A stretch of 64,000 nucleotides of DNA from Mycobacterium kiyosense (GTDB lineage: Bacteria; Actinomycetota; Actinomycetes; Mycobacteriales; Mycobacteriaceae). The translations under genes were made by a program, and so were the position numbers. The stretch lies in NCBI GenBank assembly GCA_021654635.1, contig AP025179.1, positions 434,001 to 498,000 of the forward strand. Reading direction: 5' to 3'. Positions 1 through 9,463 of the stretch are shown here, in pieces (the stretch's first letter is position 1; the number at the start of each line of letters is the position of its first letter). The notes under the pieces are model-generated. The model searched no databases and was not told where the DNA came from. It worked only from the letters and a program-made list of their open reading frames with translations.

Positions 1-431
1 TTGATCGCGATCGTCGGCTGACCCATCCGGGCCCATGCCTGCAGCGGCGCGTACACCTCGCTGGCCTGCCACAGTCCCTCGCCGGTGCGGGCGCCCGCAT
101 TGTTCTCGCAGCGGGCCTGGTCGCCCTGGTGGGTGTCCACCAGCAGATGTGGCTGCAGCCGGCTGGAGGCCTGCTTGATGATCATCAGGTGGCCGCCGTT
201 GTTCAGCTCGTACGCGCCGCCGGCTCCGTCGACGGCGGGCATCGGGTGACCACCGCCGAAGTTGTAGACCAGGTAGGTGCCTTTGGTGTTGGCGATGGCC
301 TGCTCGAGGAGTTCGCGGGCGTCGGCGGCGCGGGCGACGGGCTGCCCGGTGGTGCTGGCCAGCGCGACGCAGAGCGCCACGGCGGCGCAACTCGCCGTCA
401 GTCTGCGCACGACGGCAACTGGCGTCAGCAC
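1..431 (-). CDS. LprO-like secreted protein, C-terminus outside window
   Basis: The minus-strand frame opens with GTG at 431, preceded by an AAAGGG ribosome-binding site six bases upstream, and stays open to the window edge (143 codons visible). Residues 1 to about 35 look like a Sec signal: Arg residues at 9-10, then an Ala/Val/Leu core, ending near RAADA. A Cys at residue 15 precedes the hydrophobic core and does not make a good lipobox. The mature part contains YNFGGGHPMPAVDG and ends at QPTIAI, which resembles the start of the phosphodiester-glycosidase (NAGPA-like) domain. Its position beside a Rv0180c-like gene matches lprO (Rv0179c) in M. tuberculosis. Function is inferred from family resemblance only; the catalytic part lies beyond the window. 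Confidence 0.7.
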   Translation of the reverse strand, partial: MLTPVAVVRRLTASCAAVALCVALASTTGQPVARAADARELLEQAIANTKGTYLVYNFGGGHPMPAVDGAGGAYELNNGGHLMIIKQASSRLQPHLLVDTHQGDQARCENNAGARTGEGLWQASEVYAPLQAWARMGQPTIAI

Positions 432-536
432 GGAAAGCCCTTTCGGCCCGGGGGGAAGCGACCAACCCAGAATCAGTCACATCCGTCACACTGTCAACTT
501 AAGTCACAGCTGCGTGACGGTTCGGCCGCGCCGGAA

Positions 537-2017
537 TTACGTTTGCTCGCTTGGGCTTTCGGGAGCGGTGACGGTCCCGGCCTCGACCTCGGTCTGGGTT
601 TCGGCCTCGGTTTGGGTTTCGGCCTCGGCTTGGGGTGCGGGCTCGGCTTGGGGTGCGGGTTCGGTGTCTTTGGCCTTGTCGCGCGACTTCTCCCGGGCCT
701 GATGGGCAGCCTGGTGTTCGGCCGCGATCGCATGTGCGATCGCACCCGGAATCCGGTGGAATCCCTTGCGGTCGTACAGGTGGGTGACGATGCCGCCGAA
801 CAACAGCCCGATCACCAAGCCGATCGCCGTCATCGACAGCGCCTGGGACAGGCCGGCATCGCCGTGGCCGTCGAGGTAGAGCAGCGCGCGCACGCCCAGG
901 AACACCTGGTGCATCGGCTCGAACTCGGCCAGCCAGCGGAACAGCGGCGGGACCGCCTCGAGCGGCACCGTCGCACCCGCCGACGGGAGGCCGAGGATCA
1001 CGAAGATCAGCATGCTGACCAGAAGTCCCATCGACCCGAACACCGCGATCAGCGAGCTCGACGTGACACCCACCGCGGTGATGGCGAACACGCCGTAGAG
1101 CCACAGCTGCCCTCCCAGCGTGACGGGCATGCCGAGTTTGTCCGCGATGAGCAGGTAGATGCCCGACGTCAGCAACGCCAGCACCACCATCATCCCCCCA
1201 CTTGATCAGCAGCGTGCGGAACCGCGAGATGCGCACCTGCTCGGCGAACCGGTACACCGGGCCGAATTCTGCTGGTACGTAACCAAGCATCGAGTCGACC
1301 AGGGTGCTGACCACGACGCTGCCGGTGAAGCCGGCCAGCAACAGCAGCAGGGCATAGTAGAAGGCCGACAACCCATTTCCGGTGCCATTGGGTAGCGGAT
1401 TGTAGATGTCGGATTTGATCTCGATCGGACTGTTCAAGGCGAGCACCGCCGCGCCGGCCATCGGCGCGCCACCGGCTTTGAGCGATCACATCGGCCGAAA
1501 GCCGTTCGCCCATCCTGCTATTCGCGGTCGCAGCGGCGCGGGTCAGGGTTTGTCCGGCGATGCTCGCACCCAACGTGCCCGCCCGCGGGTTGGTCAGCAC
1601 GGTGATCGTCGGCCGCTCCGCGCGGTTGGCCGTCAACGCGCTCTCGCCGAGGTCGCGCACCTTGAGCGAGAATCCGGGCGGAATCACCATCTCCCCGTAC
1701 ACCTGGGCCCGGTCCAGCTGTTGTTTGGCCTCGGCCTGCGGCAGTACACGAACGTCGAACTTGTCTTTGTCCAGGGCGGAGACCAGGCCGTCGGCGATCA
1801 TCTTGCCGTAGGGGCCGGCGTCCTGGTTGACCACCGCGATCGGGAAATGCCGCAGGTTGGTGGTCGGGTTGAGGATACCGCCCAGGTAGAGCGCGGACAG
1901 TGCGGCCAGGAACGCCGCCGTGATGACGATGGGTGCCAACCAGAACCGCACCGTCCGAAGTGACTTCGTATTCCGGTCGGGTTTGGGGGCGGCGTGGCGG
2001 GGCTGAGTGGAAGACAT
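537..2017 (-). CDS. YhgE/Pip-type membrane protein, two frameshifts (Rv0180c-like)
   Basis: The start is ATG at 2017, with AGGAG five bases upstream. The reading frame is broken twice and moves through three frames. The first break is at an AAA run (coding strand) at 1477-1479, and the second at a run of six G (coding strand) at 1194-1199. Removing one base at each site restores a continuous protein of about 492 residues. Residues about 20-45 form one membrane helix, followed by an extracytoplasmic domain containing the family-typical AVVNQDAGP. At least five C-terminal helices follow, then a charged QTEAE/PQAEPA tail. YhgE/Pip proteins resemble ABC-2 permeases; the substrate is unknown. It lies 35 bp from the pirin gene on the same strand, as Rv0181c-Rv0180c do. 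Both breaks are plausibly sequencing errors, so I list it as a gene, not a pseudogene. Confidence 0.75.
591..662. repeat. Tandem 18-bp coding repeats in membrane protein tail
   Basis: Four 18-bp units lie head to tail, two of one type (591-608, 609-626) and two of another (627-644, 645-662), each pair differing by one base. They encode the Gln/Glu/Ala/Pro-rich cytoplasmic tail of the overlapping YhgE/Pip-type protein. Copy number is likely to vary between strains. Confidence 0.75.
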
Positions 2018-2052
2018 GAGGCTCCTGTCTGTCGAGCTCACTCTAATGTCGG

Positions 2053-2772
2053 TCAGCCACCCAGCTTCGCGTGCATCTCCCACACCAGTACTTCGGCGGC
2101 CTGGCGGGCGGTCAGGCGCCGCGCGCCGGATTCGGTGAGCCGGGCCGCGTCTCCTTCGCTCAGCTCGCCACCGTCTTCGAGGCTCACGCGCCCGCGTGCG
2201 ACGAATACGTGCAGGTAGGGAGCATCGGGCAGAGTGACGGTGTCGCCTTCGCTCAGCCGCGCCACGTGCAGCGCCGCCGCGCGGTTGTGCAATCGGAGGG
2301 CTGCGTCGTGGCCGGGAATGCCGGAGGCGACAGTGACCAAGCCGACGTTGCCCAGCTGATTGTCGATTTCGTCCTGCTGGTAGCTCGGTGTGACCGGCGC
2401 CTCGTCGGGAACGACCCACATCTGCACGAAATGCACTGGCTGCGTGACGGACTCATTCGTCTCCGAGTGCAGGATTCCGCTGCCGGCCGACATGCGTTGC
2501 GCCAGACCGGGATAGATGACGCCCCGGGTGCCGGTCGAATCCTGATGTGTCAGTTCGCCTTCCAGTACCCAGGTCAGGATCTCCATGTCGCGGTGCTGAT
2601 GTGTGCCGAACCCCGTGCCGGGGGCGACGATGTCGTCGTTGTTCACCAGCAGCAGGCCGAAGTGGGTGTTGTCCGGATCGTAGTGGTCGCCGAACGAGAA
2701 GGAATGCCGCGATTGCAGCCAATCCGTCGTGGTGACGGCCCGGTCGGCCGCTCGCCGGATATCCACGGGCAT
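2053..2772 (-). CDS. Pirin-family protein (Rv0181c-like)
   Basis: This is a 239-residue bicupin. The N-terminal cupin keeps the pirin metal ligands His58, His60, His102 and Glu104, in the contexts GTHQHRD and ILHSE. The flanking text SFSFGDHYDPDN and PVHFVQMW is typical of the family. Pirins are iron-binding proteins; some have quercetinase activity and others act as redox-responsive regulators, so the role here is open. The start ATG at 2772 is chosen because the family alignment begins at MPVDIRRA. It lies only 5 bp after the stop of the IclR-type regulator gene on the same strand, so the two are probably co-transcribed. Confidence 0.88.
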   Translation of the reverse strand: MPVDIRRAADRAVTTTDWLQSRHSFSFGDHYDPDNTHFGLLLVNNDDIVAPGTGFGTHQHRDMEILTWVLEGELTHQDSTGTRGVIYPGLAQRMSAGSGILHSETNESVTQPVHFVQMWVVPDEAPVTPSYQQDEIDNQLGNVGLVTVASGIPGHDAALRLHNRAAALHVARLSEGDTVTLPDAPYLHVFVARGRVSLEDGGELSEGDAARLTESGARRLTARQAAEVLVWEMHAKLGG

Positions 2773-2777
2773 GGTCT

Positions 2778-3641
2778 CTACAGTAGTGCGGCGAGCAGGC
2801 CCTGGGCGTGCCGCAATGCATCCTCGAGTTCGGGCAGCGACAATTCGGGCGCGCCGCCCAGGTGGATCTCGATCTGGTACTCGGGCTGGCCGTCGCGCCC
2901 GAAAATCGGAAGCACGACGAATTCCGTTGTAGGAAGCTCTGTTTCGAGGGAATCGGTCACCGACCGCAGGGTCACCATGGTCATCAGCGTGGTGAGCTGA
3001 CGGGTGACCGCGGCGGTGGGCTCCAGGGAGGCCAGCACGGTGGCCAGCCGATCGTGCAGCGGCTGGTGGGTGTCGTCGAATCGCCACGCGCCGTAGCCGC
3101 GGGCCCGGATGTCGGCGAGCACCCGGCGGTGCTGGGCCACGTCGGTGCCAGCCGGGCGCGGGGTGATTCGGCGTAGCCAGGCGTTCACGAACTCCTCGTC
3201 GCGCCAGGCCACCGCGACCAGCCCGAACGGCGGGTCGATGGGGAACCGCTGCCCCACCGCGTGCTCGCCGTCCGTGCCGTGACCGTAGGCGTCGACCGTG
3301 GTCAGATGCCGGGCGCCGATCTTGGACATGGAGCAGCCCGCACCGAGGGTGTCGTGCAGGTAGCGCAGCGCCTCGCGGCCGCGGTCCAGCAGCGGGAAGG
3401 TGCGTCGCAGGCCGTGCACCAGGCCGAACAGGCCGCTGCCCAGAACGTAGCGGCGGTCGTCGCGGCGGGCCACCCAGGTGCGCCGTTCCAGCTCGGTCAG
3501 GATCAGCGCGCAGGTGGAGGTGCTGATGCCGCAGAGCTTGGCCAGCTCGGCCGACGACCGCCCGTCCGGGGCGTCGGCCAGCGCGGTGAGCACTGTCATG
3601 ACGCGGCTCGTCGGCGGCGACTTGGCGGTTGACGCCCTCAC
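2778..3641 (-). CDS. IclR-family transcriptional regulator
   Basis: This 287-residue protein starts at GTG 3641, with AGGGAG eight bases upstream. Residues about 10-65 form the IclR winged helix-turn-helix (SAELAKLCGISTSTCALIL). The rest is an IclR-type effector domain. Its gene diverges from a DapB-like dehydrogenase gene and shares a 59-bp AT-rich intergenic region with it. That region holds a perfect 14-bp palindrome, the natural candidate operator. IclR proteins usually control the divergent catabolic gene beside them, so a small aliphatic or aromatic acid effector is likely but unknown. The gene has no counterpart at this position in M. tuberculosis. Confidence 0.88.
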   Translation of the reverse strand: MRASTAKSPPTSRVMTVLTALADAPDGRSSAELAKLCGISTSTCALILTELERRTWVARRDDRRYVLGSGLFGLVHGLRRTFPLLDRGREALRYLHDTLGAGCSMSKIGARHLTTVDAYGHGTDGEHAVGQRFPIDPPFGLVAVAWRDEEFVNAWLRRITPRPAGTDVAQHRRVLADIRARGYGAWRFDDTHQPLHDRLATVLASLEPTAAVTRQLTTLMTMVTLRSVTDSLETELPTTEFVVLPIFGRDGQPEYQIEIHLGGAPELSLPELEDALRHAQGLLAALL

Positions 3642-3682
3642 GGATCACTCCCTACCATCCGACCAAAATATAGATATAGCTG

Positions 3683-3696
3683 TCCTAATATTAGGA
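3683..3696. promoter_or_regulatory. Perfect 14-bp palindrome, candidate IclR operator
   Basis: TCCTAATATTAGGA is identical to its own reverse complement. It lies between the divergent IclR gene (start 3641) and the dehydrogenase gene (start 3701). Its right half merges with the AGGAG ribosome-binding site of the dehydrogenase (3693-3697), so a bound regulator could block both transcription and access to the translation start. The surrounding 40 bp are markedly AT-rich for this genome. The assignment to the adjacent regulator is inference from position. Confidence 0.6.
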
Positions 3697-3700
3697 GATA

Positions 3701-4840
3701 ATGATGCTGAAGGTGGGGGTGTGGGGCCCGGGGTCGATGGGTGTGATCGCACTGCGCGGAGTCATCGACCATCCGCAACTGCAACTGGTCGACCTGGTGG
3801 TGCACAGCGACGCCAAGGCCGGCCGCGACGCGGGCGAGCTCTGCGGGATCGGGCCGGTCGGGGTGGTGGCCACCCAGGACCCCGCTGGGCTGCTGGCCGG
3901 CGACGCCGACGTGGTGGTGTATGCGGCGGCGGCCAACCTGCGGCCGCTGGAAGCTGTGCAGGACATGGTGTCGATTCTGCGGGCGGGCAAGAACGTGGTG
4001 TCGTGTTCGGTGGTGCCGTTGGTATATCCGGACGCGCCGGATCTCGACGCGCTCACCGAACCGTTGCGGCAGGCGGCGCTGGACGGTGGGGTGTCGTTTC
4101 TCACCACAGGGATCGACTCGGGATTCGCCAATGATGTGCTGCCGCTGGTCCTTTCGGGAGTATCGCGGGTCATCGAATCGGTTCGGGTGACCGAGATGTT
4201 CAATTACGCAACCTATCCGGACCGCGAGGCGGTGTATGAGATCCTCGGATTCGGCAAGCCGCCAGAGGTCACGCCGTTCGCCGCTACCCCGGGGATCTTC
4301 ACCTTCGGCTGGGGACCGGTGCTTCACCAGCTGGCGGCCGGGCTCGACGTCAAGATCGACCGCGTGGAGGAGAACGTCGAACGGGTGCCCGCGCCCGAGT
4401 CCTTCGACACGCCTACCGGCCACATCGCCGGCGGCACCATCGCGGCGATGCGCTCGACGCTGACCGGATTCGTTGGACAGAAGCCCACTTTCGTACTCGA
4501 CCACGTGACGCGGATGCGCGACGACATCGCACCGGACTGGCCGCAGCCCCACATCAGCATCGAGCCGAAGGACCTCGGCTACGGCGCGGCATCCGGGCGC
4601 GGTCTGTACCGCGTCGAGATCGAGGGTTCACCGAGTATGCGGTGCGAGTTCGAGATGGCCGACGACCACGACCACGATCTGGGCGCTCGGATGGCCGGTG
4701 CGTCACGGATGGTGAATGCGATTCCCGCGGTGTGCGCGGCGCGGCCCGGTCTGCTGTCGGCGCTGGACCTGCCGTTGGTCACCGGCGCGGGTCTGGTGCG
4801 TTCGGTGTCCGGGCCGTCGCCGGACAGCAGGCTGTTCTAG
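3701..4840 (+). CDS. DapB-like NAD(P)-binding dehydrogenase
   Basis: This 379-residue protein starts at ATG 3701, three bases after AGGAG; ATG 3704 is an alternative. Residues 3-14 (LKVGVWGPGSMG) form a Rossmann GxGxxG loop, and the N-terminal half matches the dihydrodipicolinate-reductase N-terminal domain. The family includes 2,4-diaminopentanoate dehydrogenase-like enzymes and many mycobacterial proteins of unknown substrate. The TTGIDSGF segment near residues 132-139 starts the catalytic domain. Lysine biosynthesis is unlikely, because DapB itself is about 245 residues and differs in its second half. It is divergent from and probably controlled by the IclR regulator. Its stop overlaps that of the convergent hydrolase gene. 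Confidence 0.8.
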   Translation: MMLKVGVWGPGSMGVIALRGVIDHPQLQLVDLVVHSDAKAGRDAGELCGIGPVGVVATQDPAGLLAGDADVVVYAAAANLRPLEAVQDMVSILRAGKNVVSCSVVPLVYPDAPDLDALTEPLRQAALDGGVSFLTTGIDSGFANDVLPLVLSGVSRVIESVRVTEMFNYATYPDREAVYEILGFGKPPEVTPFAATPGIFTFGWGPVLHQLAAGLDVKIDRVEENVERVPAPESFDTPTGHIAGGTIAAMRSTLTGFVGQKPTFVLDHVTRMRDDIAPDWPQPHISIEPKDLGYGAASGRGLYRVEIEGSPSMRCEFEMADDHDHDLGARMAGASRMVNAIPAVCAARPGLLSALDLPLVTGAGLVRSVSGPSPDSRLF

Positions 4841-6258
4841 CCGCGCGGGTAGGTCGCGGCGGCGAGCTGCAGGATCTCGTCGCGGTCGGCGGTGAGGATG
4901 AAGCCGGCATCGATCGCGGAGTCGAGTGCGGCGGTGAAACTGCCGAGGTACTCGTCGACGCCGCCGGGGTAGAGCCGGCTCAGGGTGGCCTCGTCGAAGT
5001 ATTCGCCGGAGCCGAAGATGGCGGCCATGATGTTCTCGCCTGTCTCGCCTGTCTCGCCCGTCTCGGCTGCGCCGGTGGTCCGGGCGACCGGGACATCGAC
5101 CCAGGGGGTCCGCACCCCGCCCACGGCGATGCCGTTGACATCCAAAACCGGTTCCGGACTGGCGGTTTCGCGCAATTCCAGCGGGGGGCCGGTGGGCGGT
5201 GCCGTGCCATCACGGACCCAGCTGTGCAGTGCGGCGAGGGCGGCCTGCACCACGTAGTGGTGCTGCGGTCCGAAGTTGATGTGGTGGTCGAGTTGCTGGC
5301 CCATCAGGTTGCTGGTAGGCGCGTAGGCGGCGGCCAGGTCCTCGATCGGAGCGAAACCGGAGTCGATCGGTGCGACCTGGATGGTGTAGTTGTCGGCGTG
5401 TGCGGCGCCGGCGATCTCCCAGACCCGCAGCAGATCGTGGTCGGGTTGCCGGGCAGCGTGGTAGCCCAGCAGCTGGGCTCCGAACAGGTCGGTCTCGGTG
5501 ATGATCGTGAGCAGCGGGACCCGCAGGTCCGGGCTGAACTTGACGGCTTGCGCGGTGCCGGATTCCAGCACCTCGAAGATGGAGCCGCCGTCCAGCGGGG
5601 CGGCCGGCCCGAACCGGGAATGCACCAGGAAACCGTCGAAGACCTGCGCCAGCGGGTCGACGGCGTTGATGTAGCTGGTGAGGAACATAGCCGACTGGGA
5701 TTCACCCAGGGCCACAACATGTTCGGCGCTCAGCCCGCCCAGGATGCCGCCGTCTCGGACAAGCTGGCCGGCCTGGGAGAAGATGTCGTAGGCAAACGCG
5801 TCGCCGGGATGACTCAGCTCGCCATACCGATTCGGATTCTGACTCTTCAAGGACATGTCGATGCCGAGCAGGCTCATGCCACCGTCGACACCGACCTTCT
5901 GCACCGAAACCATGACGTAGGCGTAGCCGGCGCGCAGCACCTCCCGGTGCGCCATCATCCATACCGCCGGGGCGTCGATGCCGCCGCTGACATTGAGCCA
6001 TTCGACCAGTGCGGTGCCGTTGAACCTCGTCTGGTCGGTGGGGGTCAGCACCACCACCCGGGTAGTGTATTCGCCTGTCGCCGATGGGTTTACATGCCAA
6101 CGCCCGTCGGGTCCCAGGTCGCCCTGGGGGCGGTAGGACGAGGCCGTTGCCGACATGAAGAACTCGTTCGCGACATAGCCGACGTCGCCGATGTCGAAGG
6201 CGCCCAACAGAAGCAGTGGTTTTCCCGGCACCGGTACCGCGGTGGGTGAAGTCGTCAC
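4837..6258 (-). CDS. Alpha/beta-hydrolase domain protein coupled to sigG
   Basis: The gene encodes 473 residues. The start GTG at 6258 overlaps the sigG stop in GTGA, which implies translational coupling. The predicted nucleophile serine is in VVALGESQSAM, and a candidate catalytic His is in GAAHADNY, matching the large alpha/beta-hydrolase family PF20091. VEWLNVSGG and the sequence around the GESQS elbow are family-typical. No clear signal peptide is visible, so it is probably cytoplasmic. A short GETGETGE repeat lies near residues 383-390 in a linker. Substrate is unknown; the operon with sigG suggests induction with that sigma factor. It ends convergently with the DapB-like gene, the stops overlapping by 4 bp. 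Confidence 0.8.
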   Translation of the reverse strand: MTTSPTAVPVPGKPLLLLGAFDIGDVGYVANEFFMSATASSYRPQGDLGPDGRWHVNPSATGEYTTRVVVLTPTDQTRFNGTALVEWLNVSGGIDAPAVWMMAHREVLRAGYAYVMVSVQKVGVDGGMSLLGIDMSLKSQNPNRYGELSHPGDAFAYDIFSQAGQLVRDGGILGGLSAEHVVALGESQSAMFLTSYINAVDPLAQVFDGFLVHSRFGPAAPLDGGSIFEVLESGTAQAVKFSPDLRVPLLTIITETDLFGAQLLGYHAARQPDHDLLRVWEIAGAAHADNYTIQVAPIDSGFAPIEDLAAAYAPTSNLMGQQLDHHINFGPQHHYVVQAALAALHSWVRDGTAPPTGPPLELRETASPEPVLDVNGIAVGGVRTPWVDVPVARTTGAAETGETGETGENIMAAIFGSGEYFDEATLSRLYPGGVDEYLGSFTAALDSAIDAGFILTADRDEILQLAAATYPRG

Positions 6259-7253
6259 AACGACTCCGGTAGTCCGAATTTGGCGAACAGCGAACCGTCG
6301 AGAAACGCCACCACGTGCGATACCCCGGCGGGCCGGACGTCGAGCACGTGCAGCTGGAACGGCACGTGCCGGTCGCCCATCCGCATGTACATGGCAGCGG
6401 CCGGTTGGCCGTTGGCGACCAGCGGGATCATCCGCATGTCGCCGGGCAGCTCGGCGGGGCACTGCTGGTGGATCAGGGTGATGATGTCCCGCGCCCCGCG
6501 ATACCAGCCGGTGTAGGGCGGCATCTCCCAGATCGCCTCGGCGGTGAACAGCTCCACCAGCCGGTCGATGTCGTAGGCCTCGAACGCGGCGATGTAGCGG
6601 GCCAGCATGTCCTGCGCCTCGGCCGAGTCGGGTGCGGACAACCGGTCGTCGCTGCTGGGCCCGACCGTTTCCAGCTGGGAGCGGGCGCGTTGCAGCAGGC
6701 TGTTCACCGCGGCGGTGGTGGTGCCGATCGCCTCGGCGACCTCGGCCGCCTTCCACTGCAGCACGTCGCGCAGCAGCAACACCGCGCGCTGCCGCGGCGA
6801 GAGGTGCTGTAACGCGGCGACGAACGCCAACCGCACCGACTCCCGGGAGCCGACGATGTCCGAGGGGTCGGATGGGTCGTCCGATTTGCCGGGCAGGGGC
6901 TCCAGCCAGGGCACCTCGGCGCGCTCGACCAGCTCGGCCGTCGGGTCCGCGCTGTCGGTGCCCAGTCCCGTCGGCAGCGGCCGGCGTTGCCGACCTTCCA
7001 GCGCGGTCAGACAGGTGTTGGTGGCGATCCGGTGCAGCCAGGTGCGCACCGAGGACTTGCCCTCGAACCGGTCGTAGGACTTCCAGGCCCGCAGCAGCGT
7101 CTCCTGCACCAGGTCCTCGGCGTCGTGCAGCGAACCGGTCATCCGGTAGCAGTGCGCGAGCAGTTCGCGCCGGTACGGCTCGGCGTGGGTGGCGAAGTCG
7201 CCGCCCGGCTTGCCGAGCCGCTCGTTCCGCATGTTTTCAGTGACGACACTCAC
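6255..7253 (-). CDS. sigG: ECF sigma factor SigG
   Basis: This is an extracytoplasmic-function sigma factor of about 332 residues. Region 2 is seen in YRRELLAHCYRMTG and DAEDLVQETLLRAW. Region 4 contains LSPRQRAVLLLRDVL followed by the helix-turn-helix AAEVAEAIGTTTAAVNSLLQRAR. The last ~130 residues form a SnoaL-like NTF2 fold (FEAYDIDRLVELF, WEMPPYTGWYRG), as in other SigG/SigJ-type factors that lack a classical anti-sigma factor. Start GTG 7253 is chosen; GTG 7283 in the same frame would add ten residues. Sequence and position beside a monoacylglycerol lipase match M. tuberculosis sigG (Rv0182c), which is reported as DNA-damage inducible. Its downstream partner is the coupled hydrolase. Confidence 0.93.
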   Translation of the reverse strand: MSVVTENMRNERLGKPGGDFATHAEPYRRELLAHCYRMTGSLHDAEDLVQETLLRAWKSYDRFEGKSSVRTWLHRIATNTCLTALEGRQRRPLPTGLGTDSADPTAELVERAEVPWLEPLPGKSDDPSDPSDIVGSRESVRLAFVAALQHLSPRQRAVLLLRDVLQWKAAEVAEAIGTTTAAVNSLLQRARSQLETVGPSSDDRLSAPDSAEAQDMLARYIAAFEAYDIDRLVELFTAEAIWEMPPYTGWYRGARDIITLIHQQCPAELPGDMRMIPLVANGQPAAAMYMRMGDRHVPFQLHVLDVRPAGVSHVVAFLDGSLFAKFGLPESL

Positions 7254-7261
7254 TCGTCTGA

Positions 7262-8164
<903 letters not shown>

Positions 8165-8198
8165 CCGGATTGTCGGACCCCGTGACTAGCTTGGCGTC

Positions 8199-8948
8199 AT
8201 GACCGACGACAAGATGCTGTCCCGTATCGCGGCCCTGCTGCGCCAGGCGGAGGGTACCGACAACACCCACGAAGCCGACGCGTTCCTCAGTGCCGCACAG
8301 CGGTTGGCGACGGCCGCGTCCATCGACCTGGCGGTGGCGCGTTCGCATTCCTCCAACCGATCCGCCGCGCAGGCTCCCACCCAGCGCATCATCACCATCG
8401 GCAACGCGGGCACCCGCGGATTACGCACCTACGTACAGCTTTTCGTGCTCATCGCCGCGGCGAACGACGTGCGCTGCGACATCGCGTCGAACTCGACGTT
8501 CCTGTACGCCTACGGGTTCGGCGAGGACATCGACGCCACGCATGCCCTCTACGCCAGCCTGGTGGTGCAGATGGTCCGGGCCTCCGACGCCTACCTGGCC
8601 ACCGGCGCGCACCGGCCCACGCCGACCATCACCGCCCGGCTCAACTTCCAGCTGGCCTTCGGCGCACGGGTTGGGCAGCGGCTCGCGGAGGCCCGCGAGC
8701 AGGCTCGCCAGGAAGTCAGTAAGGACCGGGCCCGTGCGCCGGGAACCGCAATTGCCTTGCGGGACAAGGAACTCGAGTTGCGCGACTTCTACCGCAGCAC
8801 GTCCAAGGCCCGCGGTAGCTGGCAGGCCAACCGGGCCAGTGCCGGATATTCGTCGGCGGCCCGGCGAGCGGGCGACCGGGCCGGTCGGCGGGCGCGGCTG
8901 GGCAACAGTCCCGAGTTACCCGGGGCGCGGACCGCGCTGGGCAGTTGA
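8199..8948 (+). CDS. DUF2786 protein (Rv0184-like)
   Basis: This 249-residue protein starts at ATG 8199. The N-terminal ~40 residues (KMLSRIAALLRQAEGTDN, then EADAFLSAAQRLA) are the DUF2786 signature. The rest is a helical domain ending in an Arg/Ala-rich tail. No catalytic motif is recognisable. It is the first gene of a compact operon in which each next gene overlaps by 4 bp: 8945 (zinc-protease-like), then 9460 (bglS). That tight coupling suggests a shared role, but none is known. It matches Rv0184 of M. tuberculosis by order and length. Confidence 0.85.
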   Translation: MTDDKMLSRIAALLRQAEGTDNTHEADAFLSAAQRLATAASIDLAVARSHSSNRSAAQAPTQRIITIGNAGTRGLRTYVQLFVLIAAANDVRCDIASNSTFLYAYGFGEDIDATHALYASLVVQMVRASDAYLATGAHRPTPTITARLNFQLAFGARVGQRLAEAREQARQEVSKDRARAPGTAIALRDKELELRDFYRSTSKARGSWQANRASAGYSSAARRAGDRAGRRARLGNSPELPGARTALGS

Positions 8949-9463
8949 GTTCGCCGGCGCGTGCGGGTGTGCCGCGGGATGCCCAGCGCGCCAAAGTATA
9001 TGCGGCCGAAGGGTTTGTCCGGACGATCTTCGATCGGGCCGCCGAGCACGGCTCACCCAGTCTGGAGTTCTTCGGCACGCAGTTGACGCTGCCCCCCGAG
9101 GGGCGATTCGCGTCGGTGGAGTCGGTGCAACGCTACGTCGACGGCGTGCTGGCGTTCCCCGCGGTGCGCGAACGGTGGCCCGCCGTGTCGCCGCTGCGGG
9201 TCCGGGCACGCCGTGCGGCTACCGCCGCGCACTACGAAAACCGGGACGGCACCGGCGTAATCGCCGTACCGGACCGGGCTACCGCCGACTGGGCGATGCG
9301 GGAGTTGGTGGTGCTGCACGAGATTGCGCACCACCTGTGCCAGGAGCCGCCGCCGCACGGTCCGGCGTTCGTGGCGACGATGTGCGAGTTGGCAGAGTCG
9401 GTGATGGGGCCCGAAGCCGGTCACGTGCTGCGGGTGGTTTACGCCAAAGAGGGGGTGCGGTGA
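8945..9463 (+). CDS. Putative zinc metallohydrolase (Rv0185-like)
   Basis: This 172-residue protein is the middle gene of the operon. The start is TTG at 8945, overlapping the previous stop (TTGA). The motif HEIAHH at residues 125-130 is a gluzincin-type HExxH site, and HGPAF at 138-142 supplies a likely third ligand. The arrangement fits the small actinobacterial TIGR04338 metallohydrolase-like family. No signal peptide is seen. The substrate is unknown; pairing with a DUF2786 protein is conserved in M. tuberculosis (Rv0184-Rv0185). Confidence 0.85.
   Translation: MSSPARAGVPRDAQRAKVYAAEGFVRTIFDRAAEHGSPSLEFFGTQLTLPPEGRFASVESVQRYVDGVLAFPAVRERWPAVSPLRVRARRAATAAHYENRDGTGVIAVPDRATADWAMRELVVLHEIAHHLCQEPPPHGPAFVATMCELAESVMGPEAGHVLRVVYAKEGVR

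Noticed and set aside
537..2017. Calling the YhgE/Pip gene a pseudogene
   Set aside because: Both breaks are single-base homopolymer gains like those in essential mmpL3. The three frame segments are intact protein, so error is more likely than decay.
8290..9459. Upstream extension of the bglS frame
   Set aside because: It overlaps two well-supported genes in other frames and reads as Arg/Pro-rich shadow. The GH3 domain starts after GTG 9460.
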